A stretch of 64,000 nucleotides of DNA from Bacteroidota bacterium (GTDB lineage: Bacteria; Bacteroidota; Bacteroidia; AKYH767-A; OLB10): contig CP064983.1 in NCBI GenBank assembly GCA_016699635.1, positions 2,170,001 to 2,234,000 on the forward strand. Reading direction: 5' to 3'. Each line of letters begins with the position of its first letter. The stretch's first letter is position 1. Made by a program: the position numbers and the translations under genes. Below the pieces are notes generated by a model. The model saw only the letters and a list, made by a program, of their open reading frames with translations. It did no database searches and had not been told where the DNA came from. Below, one piece after another: positions 27,447-39,800 of this stretch.

Positions 27447-30400
27447 GAAAACTTTACGTAATAATTGTTTTATTTCTTCTTCCTGTTTTAAGTTTCGCTC
27501 AGTTTTCGAACAGTTGGATTAATTTTAACGGAGCATCACCTTATTCTGCACAACAGTATTTTAAAATTAAAGTTTGGAAGCAGGGTATTTACCGGATAGA
27601 TTACAGCTTGTTGCAGCAGGCAGGTTTTCCTGTTGGAATGAACCCTAACCAGTTTCAGATTTTCAATAACGGTCATGAGCAATATATTTATGTTGAAGGT
27701 GCTCAGGATAATTCATTCGACCCAACAGATTTTATTGAGTTTTATGGTAAGCCAAATAATGGTGCAGCCGATCAGGAGTTGTATGATGATCCGTCTGACC
27801 AGTTGAATCCCGACTATAGTTTGTTTTGTGATACGGCAGTTTACTTTCTTACAGCAGCTATATTACCCGGCACACCGGTGAAACGAATGATTATGGAGAC
27901 TGATGTAAATTTCTCTCTTTACATGCCGGAAAATTATGTTACCAAAACTTTCAGAAGAAACTATACCTCAAAATATCTGAAAGGTGATTCGCAGGGTGAT
28001 ATTGATCCATCATACAATGGTCCTGAAGGATTTTCGGGTAACACCTTTTCTGCAGCTGCACCAGCAGATAATTTTTCACTTCCCAATGTTTCTACATTTG
28101 CTACTGCGCCAATCCCCAGTGCGGATGTTAGAATGGTTAATGCCAACTATGATGGCCATTTTCATACATTTAATGTTGAGTTCAATGGCAACACTATTTT
28201 TACTGATAATACAATTTTTGGCTACGGGCGACATGACTATAATTTTAACATACCTGCAGCATCATTACCACTTTCAAACAGTTTGGTGTTTAGTGGCGTA
28301 GCAAATTCAGGTGGAACAAACCTTATGTCTGTTACCTATTTTAAACTTCAGTATCCTCATGCAAATTCTTTTAACGGAGAATTGGAACCTTTTCAGTTTT
28401 TCTCCGTCAGCAATGGTGGTAGTAAAGCAAGAGTAGATTTCACAGATTTTCTGAACAGCGACAATTCAACACGTTTCATTTATATAATTGCAGGTGATAC
28501 TGTTTCTAAAGTAACAACAGTTAGAACAGGAAATTTACTTCAGGCTTTAATTCCCGTTAATGGTGGAGAAAGAATTGCCTGCTTGCTCCGGCATCAGCAT
28601 ACTATTTTTCTACTTCCGATTTTTATTTGTCTCCCGAAAATAGTGATCCCGATCCACAGAAGTTTGCACGTTTTACCAACTACAGTTACAATCAGCCGCA
28701 GTACGATTATTTAATTGTCTCGCATAAAAAACTATGGAGCGAAGCAGTGAATTATCGTGACTTCAGAGCACAGACAGGATTTAATCCTTTGCTTGTTGAT
28801 ATTGATGAATTGTACGATCAGTTTGCTTATGGAATTTACAAGCATCCGTTAGCAATAAAAAACTTCTGCCGTTTTTCTATCACTGCATTTAATAATAAAC
28901 CTGATTATTTATTGTTGTTAGGTAAGGCAGTATATCCTGAAGAGGTTAGAGTAAGTCCAACAGCCGATCAACTTTGTTTGGTGCCTACCTATGGTAATCC
29001 GCCTTCAGACTATATGTTCAGCAATAAAATTGTTGACACAACCTTTGTGCCCCGGCTTGCAACAGGCCGAATAGCTGCACAGAATATAACTGATGTTACC
29101 AACTACCTTGAGAAAGCCCAGGCACATGAAGCTGCAAGACAAAACTGTCCTGATGATTGGTTGAAACATGTTTTGCATTTTATTGGAGGAAACAATGGCT
29201 TCGAACAACAGAGCATCAAAGCTTTTATGGATCAGAACGAGGCAGCCATCAGAGATACATCAATGGGTTGTACGGTTACAAATTATTATAAAATATCTAC
29301 TGACCCAATAGAGTATATTCAGGCAATAGAATTACAAGCACGTATTGACAGTGGTGTCAGCATTATGACATTTTTTGGACATGCCGCAGGGTCAACTTTT
29401 GACATTGCAACCGATATTCCACAGAACTGGCATAATGCCGGACGCTACCCTGTAGTTTTTGCACAATCTTGTAATGTGGGCGATATTTATTCGCCTTCAA
29501 GATTGCTGAACGAAGATTTTGTTCTGCTTCCACAAAAAGGATCAGTAGGATTTTTAGCAAAACCCCGACTGGGAAATATTCAGGAGTTGGGAGAATATTC
29601 TGTACAACTATACCGTAATGTGGCATACAGAGATTATGATAAACCCGTAGGCATGGCAATAAAACATGCATTGGATTCTATGATACAGACTTATTATGGA
29701 AATAATGGAATGGTTTATAAATCTACTGCCTTGGGTATGCTGTGGCATGGTGATCCCGGATTGAGATTAGCACCTTCATTGCAACCCGACTATGCAGTTT
29801 CGCAGCCATCAATAACATTTCAGCCTACAGAAGTAACATCTGAACTTGCCGATTTCAAAATGAATATTGCAATAAGTAATTTTGGTAAAGCCACGAAAGA
29901 TTCTGTTTCAGTGCATGTGGTACGAAAATTTCCTGATAACAGCACATCAGTTATGGATACATTGATTCCTTATATACCATACAGAGACACTTTGCAACTG
30001 ACTATGAATGTTGACGTGAATAAAGGAACAGGGCTGAATTATTTTGATGTGTTTGTTGACTATGCAGGTGCTATTACCGAGTGTAATGAATTTAATAACA
30101 GAGTGCTTAATGTGCCTTTGCAAATAATTTCTACTGATATCACTCCTGTGTATCCATTTAAGTATGCTATTGTTCCTGACCCTTCGGTAATCTTGAAAGC
30201 AACAACAGATAATATTTATGCTGCACAAAAAACTTATCGTTTTGAATTAGATACAACCGATGCATTTAATTCACCTTTTCTAAGATTCAAAACGTTTACA
30301 CAAACAGGAGGCATTGTTAAATACCATTACCTTTACATGCGACAGTGGCAGAGTTTATTATTGGCGTGTAAGCCTTGACCCATCACTTTATCCAACAACA

Positions 30401-32503
30401 TTTAAATGGAAAGAAAGTTCTTTTATTTATATTCCACAGAAAACAGGTTGGAGTCAGGCACATTTTTTTCAATTTAAAAATGACAGCTACACCAACATTG
30501 TTTATGATAAACCACAACGTAAGTGGGAATATGAAAACACACAAGCAGAGTTGCGTGTATCTGCATGGGATGTGCCCGGACAAGGAATTACCTCTGACAA
30601 TGTGCAACTCAATAATCAGTTGATTGCAACAGGTGGCTGTAATTATCGTGCTATTTACGCAGTGGTACTTGATTCTATTTCTTTACAAAACTGGAGTACA
30701 CTTGATTTTGCAGGAAAATTTGGTAACATCAATCAACCTCCTTATTACGATTCTTGTCAGGCAACAGTAAATGGCAGTCAGGGATTTTTTGCTTTTGCAA
30801 CAGACTCTGCATATAGCGTTGGTGGCAACACTGTATATCGCAATCTCGACAGCCTTGCGAATTTTATCAATCGTATTCCAACAGGAAACTATGTGGTATT
30901 ATACAGCGTGACTGAGCATTTTATGAGCAAGTCATGGTCAGGGCAGTTTCGCTTTGCATTATCGCAACAGGGAATTAATAACGTAGATACAATTCCTGAT
31001 ACTAAACATTTTATTTTCTTTTTCAAAAAAGGATTTCCGGGTACGGCACAAACAGTTGTTGCAGCTACAGACAGTACAAAGAATATTACATTCACAACAA
31101 TGCTCGGTGGAAATTGGTATAAAGGCTATATGATGTCAGAGATTATTGGTCCTGCCATTCAATGGAACAGTTTGCATTGGGCAAACAACAGTGTGGAAGC
31201 TATCAATACAGATACGCTGGCACTTGATATTGTTGGTGTAGATACATTAAATTCAGAACATGTTTTGTACAGCGCTATTCAGCCATCGCAGATAGATTTT
31301 ATTCTGAATATTAATCCGTTTATTTATCCGCGAATTTATTTGCGTGCATACATGGAAGATTCTGTTTATCGTACACCACCGCAACTCAATCGTTGGCAAA
31401 TCTATTATCAGGAAGTTCCGGAAGCTGTGTTGAATCCTGTAGGTTCTTCTTTTCAATCAAATAGTGTTTCACAAGGCGATACCATTCATTGGAAAATGCC
31501 TGTAGAGAATGTAAGTCTTTCTGATATGAGTGATCTGCTTGTGGATTACTATCTGTTTGATAAAGATAATATAAGACGAAATATAACTTCTACACGCTTT
31601 CATCCTTTGTTACATGGCGACACATTGAATGCTGCGGTAAAGTTCAGCACAGCAGCTTATCCGGGATTAAACTCATTGTGGATGGAGGTAAATCCGCGAA
31701 ATGATCAACCGGAGCAATATCATTTCAATAATTATGCAAGAATAGATTTTAATGTAAACCGTGATGTGACAAATCCAATTCTCGATGTTACCTTTGATGG
31801 ACAACATATTCTTAATGGCGACATTGTTTCTGCAAAGCCGCAAATACTCATTAAACTAAAAGATGAAAACAGGTATTTGGCTTTAAATGACACTTCAAAA
31901 TTTAAAGTGTATGTAAAAAGTCCTGATGGTGTAGAGAGTCAGATTTATTTTGAGACATCAGCGAATTCAGCATTGTCAGAGAAATTACTACGTTGGACAC
32001 CTGCGCAACTTCCTGATAATACATTTAAGATAGAGTACAATCCGATTTTCAACGTTGACGGCATTTACGAACTTCGTGCTCAGGCAAGAGATGAAAGTGG
32101 TAACCTTAGCGGCAGCAACGATTTTCGAATTTCTTTTGAGGTAATTAATAAGAGTAGCATTACCAATGTGTTCAACTATCCAAATCCATTTACAACACGA
32201 ACACAGTTTGTGTTTACACTCACTGGATCGGAAGTGCCTACCTATTTTAAAATTCAGATCTATAATATCAGTGGCAAAGTGGTGAAAGAAATAACACAAC
32301 AGCAATTGGGAAACATTCACATTGGTCGAAACATTACAGAATATGCATGGGATGGAAAAGACGAATTTGGTGATCAGTTGGCAAAAGGTGTTTATCTTTA
32401 CAGAGTAATAACACAACTTGATGGTGATGATATTGAGCATCGGAATACCACTGCTGACAAATACTTTAGAAAGGGATGGGGAAAAATGTATCTCTTAAAG
32501 TAA
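27443..32503 (+). CDS. Gingipain-like C25 peptidase, PorU2-type, with T9SS signal (two frame breaks)
   Basis: Three overlapping frames join into a protein of about 1,685 residues; breaks lie near 28580 and 30310. It has a signal peptide (ending LSFAQ) and a gingipain-type N-terminal region. The C25 peptidase domain carries the catalytic His in MTFFGHAAGS and the catalytic Cys in VFAQSCNVGD. Ig-like beta domains follow, then a type A T9SS C-terminal domain (VFNYPNPF, KIQIYNISGKVV, GVYLYRVI). PorU proper has about 1,150 residues; the longer form next to a PorV-like gene fits the family called PorU2. A sortase or surface-peptidase role is inferred. Confidence 0.85.
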
Positions 32504-32522
32504 GGCAACCTTTTAAAGACCT

Positions 32523-33869
32523 ATGAAAGCCCTTGCCGGTTATTTTTCATTATGGTTGAAGAAGAACACATTTCTTCTTTGGGCTTTGGCTGTGATTCAT
32601 CTCATATTTTTTCTTCTGGCTTTGCGAAATGGCAACATAGCCTTTTCTGTTGACAGTACAGAATATTTAAATCAGGCAGAAAACATACGCGAACATGCTT
32701 CATGGTATGCTGGTAGTTCATCAACACCACACGATGACTTTTTAGAAAGCCGAAGGCCTCCGTTATATGGCTTCTTTATTTTTTTAGTGCATATAGTTTC
32801 ATCAAATAATTTCTTTTTACTGGCATTGCAGAATTTAATGAGCATTGCAGTGCTTATACTTACAGCCTTTATGTTTTGGCTGCTGACCGGAAAGCGGATT
32901 GCCAATCAATGGTTGGTAATATTACCCTTATTGCTGTTTCCGACACAATTTATTTATGCAAACATGATAATGGCTGATGTCTTGTTTCAGTTTTTGATTA
33001 TCAGCGGATTTTTGTTCTTTATTCAATCGGTAAGAAGGCCTGATTCATTTTTGTATTTCTGTATTTTTATATCGTTGGCTATTTTAACAAAGCCGGTTTT
33101 TTATGCCTTTTGTTTGATAGTTCCAGTCATAGCACTGTTGTTTTATACAAAGGGCATTTATAAGTTGAGCAATGTTTATATATCACTGATTCCATTATTG
33201 ACTGTAGCCACAATTTCAACAATTAACTATTCCAAGACCGGGTATTTTCATTACAGCAGCGTAAATGAAAAGTTTATCTCTGAATATGGTGCCTATCTGG
33301 CAGTGGGAGATAAAGGAGATATAAGTGCACAGCAAAAGATTGATTCTTTGCTTAGTGAAGACAATAAGCAACCTGATTTTAAAAGTTATTGTAAGTATAT
33401 TAATAAAGAAAGTTTGTTTCTGATTAAAGAGAATAAGGCACGTTTTGTGATGATGCAATTAAAGGGTATGGCTAACTTTTTTATTGATCATGGCAGGTTT
33501 GACCTTATGGCATTTTTTGTGAATCCGGATTATGTGCAAACAGAAGGGTGGAAGCAGAAGTATGAGGAGCAAGGATGGCAAGGTGTGTTCAGTTATCTTA
33601 AAACATTTAATCCTTTTTTATTGCTGTTTCTGATTTTGGCTAGTGTCTTTAACCTGATTATGGTGGTAGTATTAGTCAGATTTTTATTTGCACATAAAAT
33701 AGCTATTCTGTTCCGTTTACTTCTATTGCTGTTTGTAATTTATATGGTAGTGTTCACCGGAGTTGTTGGATGCAGTCGCTATCGAATGGCTATATTTCCA
33801 ATAATCTGGATGGCATTTATGTGGTTTCTTACAGAGAGGAAATCTGTACATCATAAAACAGTAGTTTAA
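32523..33869 (+). CDS. GT39-like membrane glycosyltransferase
   Basis: A 448-residue polytopic protein with about ten to eleven membrane helices. The first outside loop has AFSVDSTEYLNQAENI and later ESRRPPLYGFFIF, resembling the acidic and R-x-P-x-Y features of GT-C / ArnT-like enzymes that use lipid-linked sugars. It starts 20 bp after the PorU2-like gene, suggesting one transcript and possible glycosylation of exported proteins. That link is inference. No close functional match is recognised. Confidence 0.7.
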   Translation: MKALAGYFSLWLKKNTFLLWALAVIHLIFFLLALRNGNIAFSVDSTEYLNQAENIREHASWYAGSSSTPHDDFLESRRPPLYGFFIFLVHIVSSNNFFLLALQNLMSIAVLILTAFMFWLLTGKRIANQWLVILPLLLFPTQFIYANMIMADVLFQFLIISGFLFFIQSVRRPDSFLYFCIFISLAILTKPVFYAFCLIVPVIALLFYTKGIYKLSNVYISLIPLLTVATISTINYSKTGYFHYSSVNEKFISEYGAYLAVGDKGDISAQQKIDSLLSEDNKQPDFKSYCKYINKESLFLIKENKARFVMMQLKGMANFFIDHGRFDLMAFFVNPDYVQTEGWKQKYEEQGWQGVFSYLKTFNPFLLLFLILASVFNLIMVVVLVRFLFAHKIAILFRLLLLLFVIYMVVFTGVVGCSRYRMAIFPIIWMAFMWFLTERKSVHHKTVV

Positions 33870-33983
33870 AACCAAGATGATGATTTTTTTAGACCTGATT
33901 TTTTAGGTTACTTTCAAACCAATAAAATGACAGCTTTTAATTTCAGCGATTGCTTAATTTAGCCATCTGATTAGAAAATATTT

Positions 33984-34478
33984 ATGATGCAGAAAATTCA
34001 GTTAACAAGCAGTTACGAGGAATACAATTCGTTAAACGAATTGCCGGCAGATTATAAAAGTCTGATGTTGGAAGCACATGAAGCGGCAGAGACAGCTTAT
34101 GCGCCTTACTCTGATTTTCACGTAGGAGCAGCGGTGTTGTTAGCAAATGGAGAAATAATTAAAGGCTCAAATCAGGAAAATGCTGCATATCCTTCCGGCC
34201 TGTGTGCAGAGAGAGTGGCTGTTTTTGCATCAGCTGTTCAGTATCCCGGTGTTAAAATTATAGCAATTGCTGTAACAGCTATGCCCGGAAGTCAGGAAGA
34301 GCCTGTGATGGCAAGCCCTTGTGGAGCATGCCGTCAGGTAATGGCAGAGTATGAACACCTTTATCATCAGGACATTAAATTTATCATGTATGGTTCTGAG
34401 AACAAAATAATTGTACTCGACAGTATAAAAGCCCTATTGCCTTTTTCGTTTAATTCAGATCAACTATCAGGGAAATAG
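33984..34478 (+). CDS. cdd: Cytidine deaminase
   Basis: Converts cytidine and deoxycytidine to uridines in pyrimidine salvage. The 164-residue product has SDFHVGAAVLL, the zinc-binding and catalytic CAERVAVF (C-A-E) and SPCGACRQVM (P-C-x-x-C). The length matches the tetrameric type with an N-terminal extension. A free-standing gene upstream of pdhA. Confidence 0.95.
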   Translation: MMQKIQLTSSYEEYNSLNELPADYKSLMLEAHEAAETAYAPYSDFHVGAAVLLANGEIIKGSNQENAAYPSGLCAERVAVFASAVQYPGVKIIAIAVTAMPGSQEEPVMASPCGACRQVMAEYEHLYHQDIKFIMYGSENKIIVLDSIKALLPFSFNSDQLSGK

Positions 34479-34494
34479 GCAAACAGTATTTAAC

Positions 34495-34502
34495 TATTTT
34501 TG
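34495..34502 (+). promoter_or_regulatory. Candidate promoter element of the pdh genes
   Basis: TATTTTTG matches TAnnTTTG and lies 16 bp before the pdhA ATG, so the leader would be only about ten bases, which is common in Bacteroidota. The -33 element is not clear. Confidence 0.45.
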
Positions 34503-34518
34503 TAGCATTATAAAGAAT

Positions 34519-35517
34519 ATGGCTAAACAGAAATTTACAAAGGAAACCTATCTTTTTTGGTATGAACAAATGTTGCTCATGCGCAGGTTCGAAGAACGTT
34601 CAGGACAGTTATATGGTATGCAAAAGATAAAAGGATTTTGTCATTTGTATATTGGACAGGAAGCTGTTGTTGCGGGGGCAATGTCAGTTATCAAACCTAC
34701 CGACAATATGATTACAGCATATCGTGATCATGCACATGCTTTAGGAAAAGGAACTTCGGCAAGAGCAGTCATGGCAGAGCTGTTTGCTAAAGCTACCGGA
34801 TGCAGTAAAGGTAAGGGTGGAAGTATGCACTTGTTTGATGCTGCAAATCGTTTTTTTGGCGGACACGGTATTGTTGGCGGACAAATTCCATTAGGTGCTG
34901 GCATTGCATTTGCCGAAAAATATAAAGGTACAGATAGTGTGACTTTATGTTATATGGGTGATGGTGCAGTGCGTCAAGGTGCATTTCATGAAGCATTGAA
35001 TATGGCAATGACATGGAAACTACCGGTAGTTTTTATTATCGAGAATAATAATTATGCTATGGGTACTTCTGTAGAACGAACCAGTAATGTTACCGATTTA
35101 TATGAATTAGGTACTGCATTTAATATGCCCAGCGAACCTGTTGATGGTATGATGGTAGAAACTGTGCATGAGGCTATGGATAAAGCAGTAAGTCATTGCA
35201 GAAAAGGAAATGGTCCGTATTTGTTAGAGATGAATACGTATCGTTATAAAGGACACTCTATGAGTGATCCTGCAAAATACAGAAGTAAGGAAGAGCTGGA
35301 AAAATATAAAGCACAAGATCCCATAGAAGAAGTACTGAAAGTAATACAGAAAAATAAACTTGCAACACAGGAAGAGATAGATGCGATTGACAAAAAAGTT
35401 CACGATATTGTTGAAGACAGTGTGACCTTTGCAGAAGAATCACCATTTCCTGATGTAGATGAACTGTATAAAGATGTCTATGAGCAATCCGATTATCCTT
35501 ACATTATTGAAGATTAA
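34519..35517 (+). CDS. pdhA: Pyruvate dehydrogenase E1 component, alpha subunit
   Basis: Thiamine-diphosphate-dependent decarboxylation of pyruvate, as the alpha partner of an alpha2beta2 E1. The 332-residue protein shows KGFCHLYIGQEAVVAGA, GGSMHLFDAANRFFGGHGIV and the TPP motif GDGAVRQGAFHEALNMA with IENNNYAMGTS. The phospho-loop region YRYKGHSMSDPAKYR is kept. The beta subunit gene is not next to it; E2 follows 28 bp downstream. Bacteroidota often carry pdhB elsewhere. Confidence 0.95.
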   Translation: MAKQKFTKETYLFWYEQMLLMRRFEERSGQLYGMQKIKGFCHLYIGQEAVVAGAMSVIKPTDNMITAYRDHAHALGKGTSARAVMAELFAKATGCSKGKGGSMHLFDAANRFFGGHGIVGGQIPLGAGIAFAEKYKGTDSVTLCYMGDGAVRQGAFHEALNMAMTWKLPVVFIIENNNYAMGTSVERTSNVTDLYELGTAFNMPSEPVDGMMVETVHEAMDKAVSHCRKGNGPYLLEMNTYRYKGHSMSDPAKYRSKEELEKYKAQDPIEEVLKVIQKNKLATQEEIDAIDKKVHDIVEDSVTFAEESPFPDVDELYKDVYEQSDYPYIIED

Positions 35518-35545
35518 TTAACAAGCATTACAAGTAAAATCAAAC

Positions 35546-36832
35546 ATGGCAGAAATAGTTAGAATGCCCAAAATGAGCGACACCATGACAGAAGGCGTTG
35601 TTGCTAAATGGCATAAAAAAATTGGTGACCAGATAAAGTCTGGCGAATTGGTTGCAGAGATTGAAACCGATAAAGCCACTATGGAGTTTGAAAGTTATCA
35701 AAACGGAACATTACTTTATATTGGTGTTGAAGAAGGAAAAGCTGCGCCTGTTGATAGTATATTAGCAATATTAGGTAAGCCGGGTGAAGATTTTAAGCCA
35801 TTGCTTGAAGCTGAGTCAAAAGCAAAAACGGCAACAGCTGCTGTGCCGGAAAAGACTGAGGCAAAACCTGCAGCGAAGGTTGTTGCTGAAACTCCGGTAA
35901 AAACTGTTGCGGCACCAAAAGTAGAAGCAAAACCTGTTACTCAACCAGTAGTAGCATCAGAATCTGATAGTAGAGTAAAAGCATCACCATTAGCACGATC
36001 ACTTGCAGGGCAGAAAGGTCTTGATCTAACAATGATAAAAGGTAGTGGAGATAATGGCAGGATTGTGAAACGTGATGTGGAATGGTTTAAACAAGGCAAT
36101 GTTGTTGCAGGAAGTTATACTTCGGCAATACGCACACAGGAGTCTTTTGAAGAAACACCTGTTTCGCAAATGCGTAAAACCATTGCACGAAGATTAAGCG
36201 AAAGTAAATTTACTGCACCACATTTTTATCTTACATTAGATATCGAAATGTCAAGATGTATGGATGCGCGCGAGGCTATTAATGCAGCCACAGGAAGCAA
36301 AGTTTCATTCAATGATTTTGTGATTAAAGCATGTGCCGCTGCATTGCAACAGCATCCTAAAGTAAACTCATCTTGGTTGGGCGATACTATCAGAACCAAT
36401 CATCACATCCATATTGGTGTTGCAGTGGCAGTTGATGAAGGCTTACTTGTGCCTGTTGTACGTTTTGCAGATTCAAAAACACTTTCACAGATTAATGCCG
36501 AAGTGAAAACTTATGCGCAGAAAGCAAAGGATAAAAAACTACAACCTGCAGACTGGGAAGGAAATACTTTTACAATTGCTAATCTGGGCATGTTTGATAT
36601 TGAAGAGTTCACAGCAATTATCAATCCACCAGATGCCTGCATACTTGCAGTAGGTGCAATTAAAGCTGTTCCAGTTGTGAAAGATGGTAGTGTTATTGCA
36701 GGAAATGTGATGCGTGTTACGCTTAGCTGCGATCATCGTGTAGTTGATGGTGTTACAGGAGCTAAGTTTTTGCAGACTGTAAAAGGATTCTTAGAAAATC
36801 CTGTATTGCTTTTAGGGCAAGCGTCTATCTGA
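35546..36832 (+). CDS. pdhC: Pyruvate dehydrogenase E2 (dihydrolipoyl acetyltransferase)
   Basis: The core of the complex, moving acetyl from lipoate to CoA. The 428-residue protein has one N-terminal lipoyl domain (lysine in ETDKATMEFE), an Ala/Lys/Pro-rich hinge, a peripheral-subunit-binding domain (KASPLARSLAGQKGLDL, GSGDNGRIVKRDV) and a catalytic domain ending with the active site CDHRVVDGVTGAKFL (H-x-x-x-D-G). Its stop overlaps the stop region of the convergent giant gene by 8 bp, leaving no room for a separate terminator. Confidence 0.95.
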   Translation: MAEIVRMPKMSDTMTEGVVAKWHKKIGDQIKSGELVAEIETDKATMEFESYQNGTLLYIGVEEGKAAPVDSILAILGKPGEDFKPLLEAESKAKTATAAVPEKTEAKPAAKVVAETPVKTVAAPKVEAKPVTQPVVASESDSRVKASPLARSLAGQKGLDLTMIKGSGDNGRIVKRDVEWFKQGNVVAGSYTSAIRTQESFEETPVSQMRKTIARRLSESKFTAPHFYLTLDIEMSRCMDAREAINAATGSKVSFNDFVIKACAAALQQHPKVNSSWLGDTIRTNHHIHIGVAVAVDEGLLVPVVRFADSKTLSQINAEVKTYAQKAKDKKLQPADWEGNTFTIANLGMFDIEEFTAIINPPDACILAVGAIKAVPVVKDGSVIAGNVMRVTLSCDHRVVDGVTGAKFLQTVKGFLENPVLLLGQASI

Positions 36833-39800
36833 TTAACGTAACCTGACCATTGTAGGTGTGATATATGCCAAACTGATCTTTGATTTTGGCCGTATAAACA
36901 TAAACACCTTGCGGACAAATTTTACCTGAAGTGTCAATGCCATTCCATCGGCCGGTTACTGATGGCGTTTCAAAAACTTTATTTCCCCAACGGTTAAATA
37001 TCTGCATTGTCAGTTCGGTAATGCCGTAACCGTTGGCAAAGAAATAATCGTTACTGCCATCATTATTTGGCGTAAATGCATTTGGGATATAAACAGTAAA
37101 AACACCTTCAACAATAGCCTCTCTTTTTGAAGTGTCGCGACAGCCAAACTCACTTTCTACAATTTGAATGACGGTAAACCTTCCGGTATCCTGATAGATG
37201 TGATTAGGATTTTGCAAAGTTGAAGTTTGTCCGTCTCCAAAATCATAAAACCAGATGGAGCCAAGCAAACTACTGTCAGAAATATTTATTTCAGGATGTA
37301 AAATAGAAATACTTTCAGGGCTTATGTTGAATGAGGCAACCGGCAACGGATAAACTTCAATTGGATTCGAAATGATAATATTGCTTACACAATTATCAGG
37401 AGTTATTGCCTGAACGCTTACTGTGTAAATGCCGTCAGCGTTGTAAATATGTAATGGTGTAATGGAGTCAGTTGTTTGACCATCGCCAAAATTCCAGGTA
37501 AATATTGTCCCCTGTGGATAGGTGGAGCTATTGAGGAATTGCACTTCCAATGGCATACAACCCTGCTCAGTCATCGGAGAAACATCAAGTGAGGGTGTTT
37601 CGTTTACCACAACCGGTACCATTGCTGTTGCCGGCATTTGCGTACAGTTGTCTGTAATGCTTACAGTATATGTTGTTGTAACCGATGGTGACACATTTAC
37701 AGTTGCGCTATCACTTCCATTTGACCAGAGATAACTATACGGTCCACCATTTCCACCATTAGCAATTGATGACAGAACAGCAGACTGTCCTGCGCAAATT
37801 GTATCATACCCTGTTGCAGTAATTCCTAACGGAGGAAATACAATTACTAAAATACTATCAGTTTTAGATGGGCAGTTGTTGCTGTCTGTAACAGAAACAA
37901 AATAGTTTGTTGTTACTGATGGAGTGACTGAAATTGTTGATGCAGCGGCTTGGTTATTCCAAAGCCAATTGTAGGTTCCTGTCCCACCAGATGCTATTGC
38001 ATTTAACAATACCTGCTGACCAATACAGATAGTGTCCACAGGATAAATTGAAAGTAAAATTGGCAGTGGTTCAGTTATTGTAAACGCTTTAACTCTGTTG
38101 CAGTTATTTGCATCTGTAACAGTAACTACATAAATTCCTGCTGCAAGATTCGTATTTAATGATTGTGTAACTCCATTGTTCCATTGATAACTATAAGGAG
38201 CAACACCTCCCTGAACGTTTAGTGTAACAGATGCATCATTGAATCCATTACATGAAACATTGTTAATTATTGAATTAGGTTTAATCTGTTGTGGTGAAGA
38301 AATTTGTTCTGTAAAAAAATTATCGCAACCGTTGGCATCTGTGATGGTCACTGAATAGCTGCCTACAGGCAGGTTTAGGATGGTATCATTTGTTTGTTGC
38401 TGATAGCTCCACAAATAGCTGTAAGGTGCAGTTCCCCCTAAGGCATTTGCTGTTATCATTCCATTGCTTCCTCCAAAGCATGAAACATCATTTTTTGCAA
38501 AAGTATTTGCAATTGGTGCAGGTGTAGAAATTTGAATTTGTTCAGTCAGAGTACAATTATTTTTATCAGTAACATCAACAGTGTATATGCCAGCGGGTAG
38601 GGCATTGGCGTAGTTGGTGTTTCCTGCAATTGGCGACCAGTTATATTGATAGGGTGGTGTGCCACCTGTTACAGACACTAATGCAGAGCCATTTGCATTG
38701 CCTGAACATGTTCCGTTTTGTGTGGTGTGATTTGCAGCTAAAACTGTTGGACTTGATAAATATATGCTGTCCGATTTGTTGCAGTTATGTGCATCTGTTA
38801 TAATAAACGAATATTGCCCGGATGCAATACCTGAAAGATTGAAGTCAGTGCTTCCTGACGACCACAGAATATTATATGGTGGTGTTCCACCATTTGCTGT
38901 TACAATGAGTGAGCCATTATTGTATCCGAAACAGGTAGGTTGTGTTGAGACAATGTTACTTTGTACAACCGTAGGCTGACTTATAGAAAAGAAATGATTG
39001 CTTTTGCAATTGTTAGTATCACTTACATAAACAGTATAGTTACCCGGAAGTAAAGCATTAAAGAAAGTGTCTGTCTGTTGTGTAATAAAATTATTTGTTG
39101 AAAAACTTAATGTGCCATTGCCACCTGCAGTTGCAATTTGCACTGCACCGTCTTGCAAACCATAGCATGAAACATTCGTTGTTGTTAAAGAAACGATTTG
39201 AGGCCCAGTTAGGTTTGTAATATTAACCTGATTTAAAGTGCGACAGTTCTTGGAATCTTTAACTATTATGTAATAAATATTGCTGTCGAGCTGTGCAAAT
39301 CCTGCTACATTATAAAATGTTTGTCCGCTGTCTGATGAAAATAAATATGGAGAAGTGCCTCCTGTTGATGAAACAGTAATACTTCCATTACCGGCTGAAC
39401 ATGTTTCAGGAGTAATGTTTAATAACAGTTGTAAAGAGTCAGGCTGCAATAAAGTAATGGTTGTATCGCTTCTGCAATTGTTCTGATCTATTACAGAGGC
39501 GGAGTACGTGCCTGCATTTAAGTTGCTAAATGTGTTTGATATTTGTGTGGTTATCCCATTGTCAATACTGTAAGTTAAAACACCTGTTCCTCCACTTGCC
39601 AAAATTTTTATTTCACCATCGTTGGCATTAAAACATTTAACCTGTTTTAATACAGATCCAATAAGCTTTGGTGCAAGAATGTTGCTTAGTGAAACTGCAC
39701 GCTGTACTTCACAATTATTAGCATCTTTAATTTTAATGGTATAACTTCCTGCATAAAGATTCGGGTAATTTGTAATGTTGTTATAAGGAGATCCATTCAA

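Noticed and set aside
27961..31456. Several minus-strand frames of 60-100 codons within the PorU2-like gene
   Set aside because: They are antisense shadows with Cys/His/Tyr-rich composition and no start context; the plus frames show continuous family sequence.
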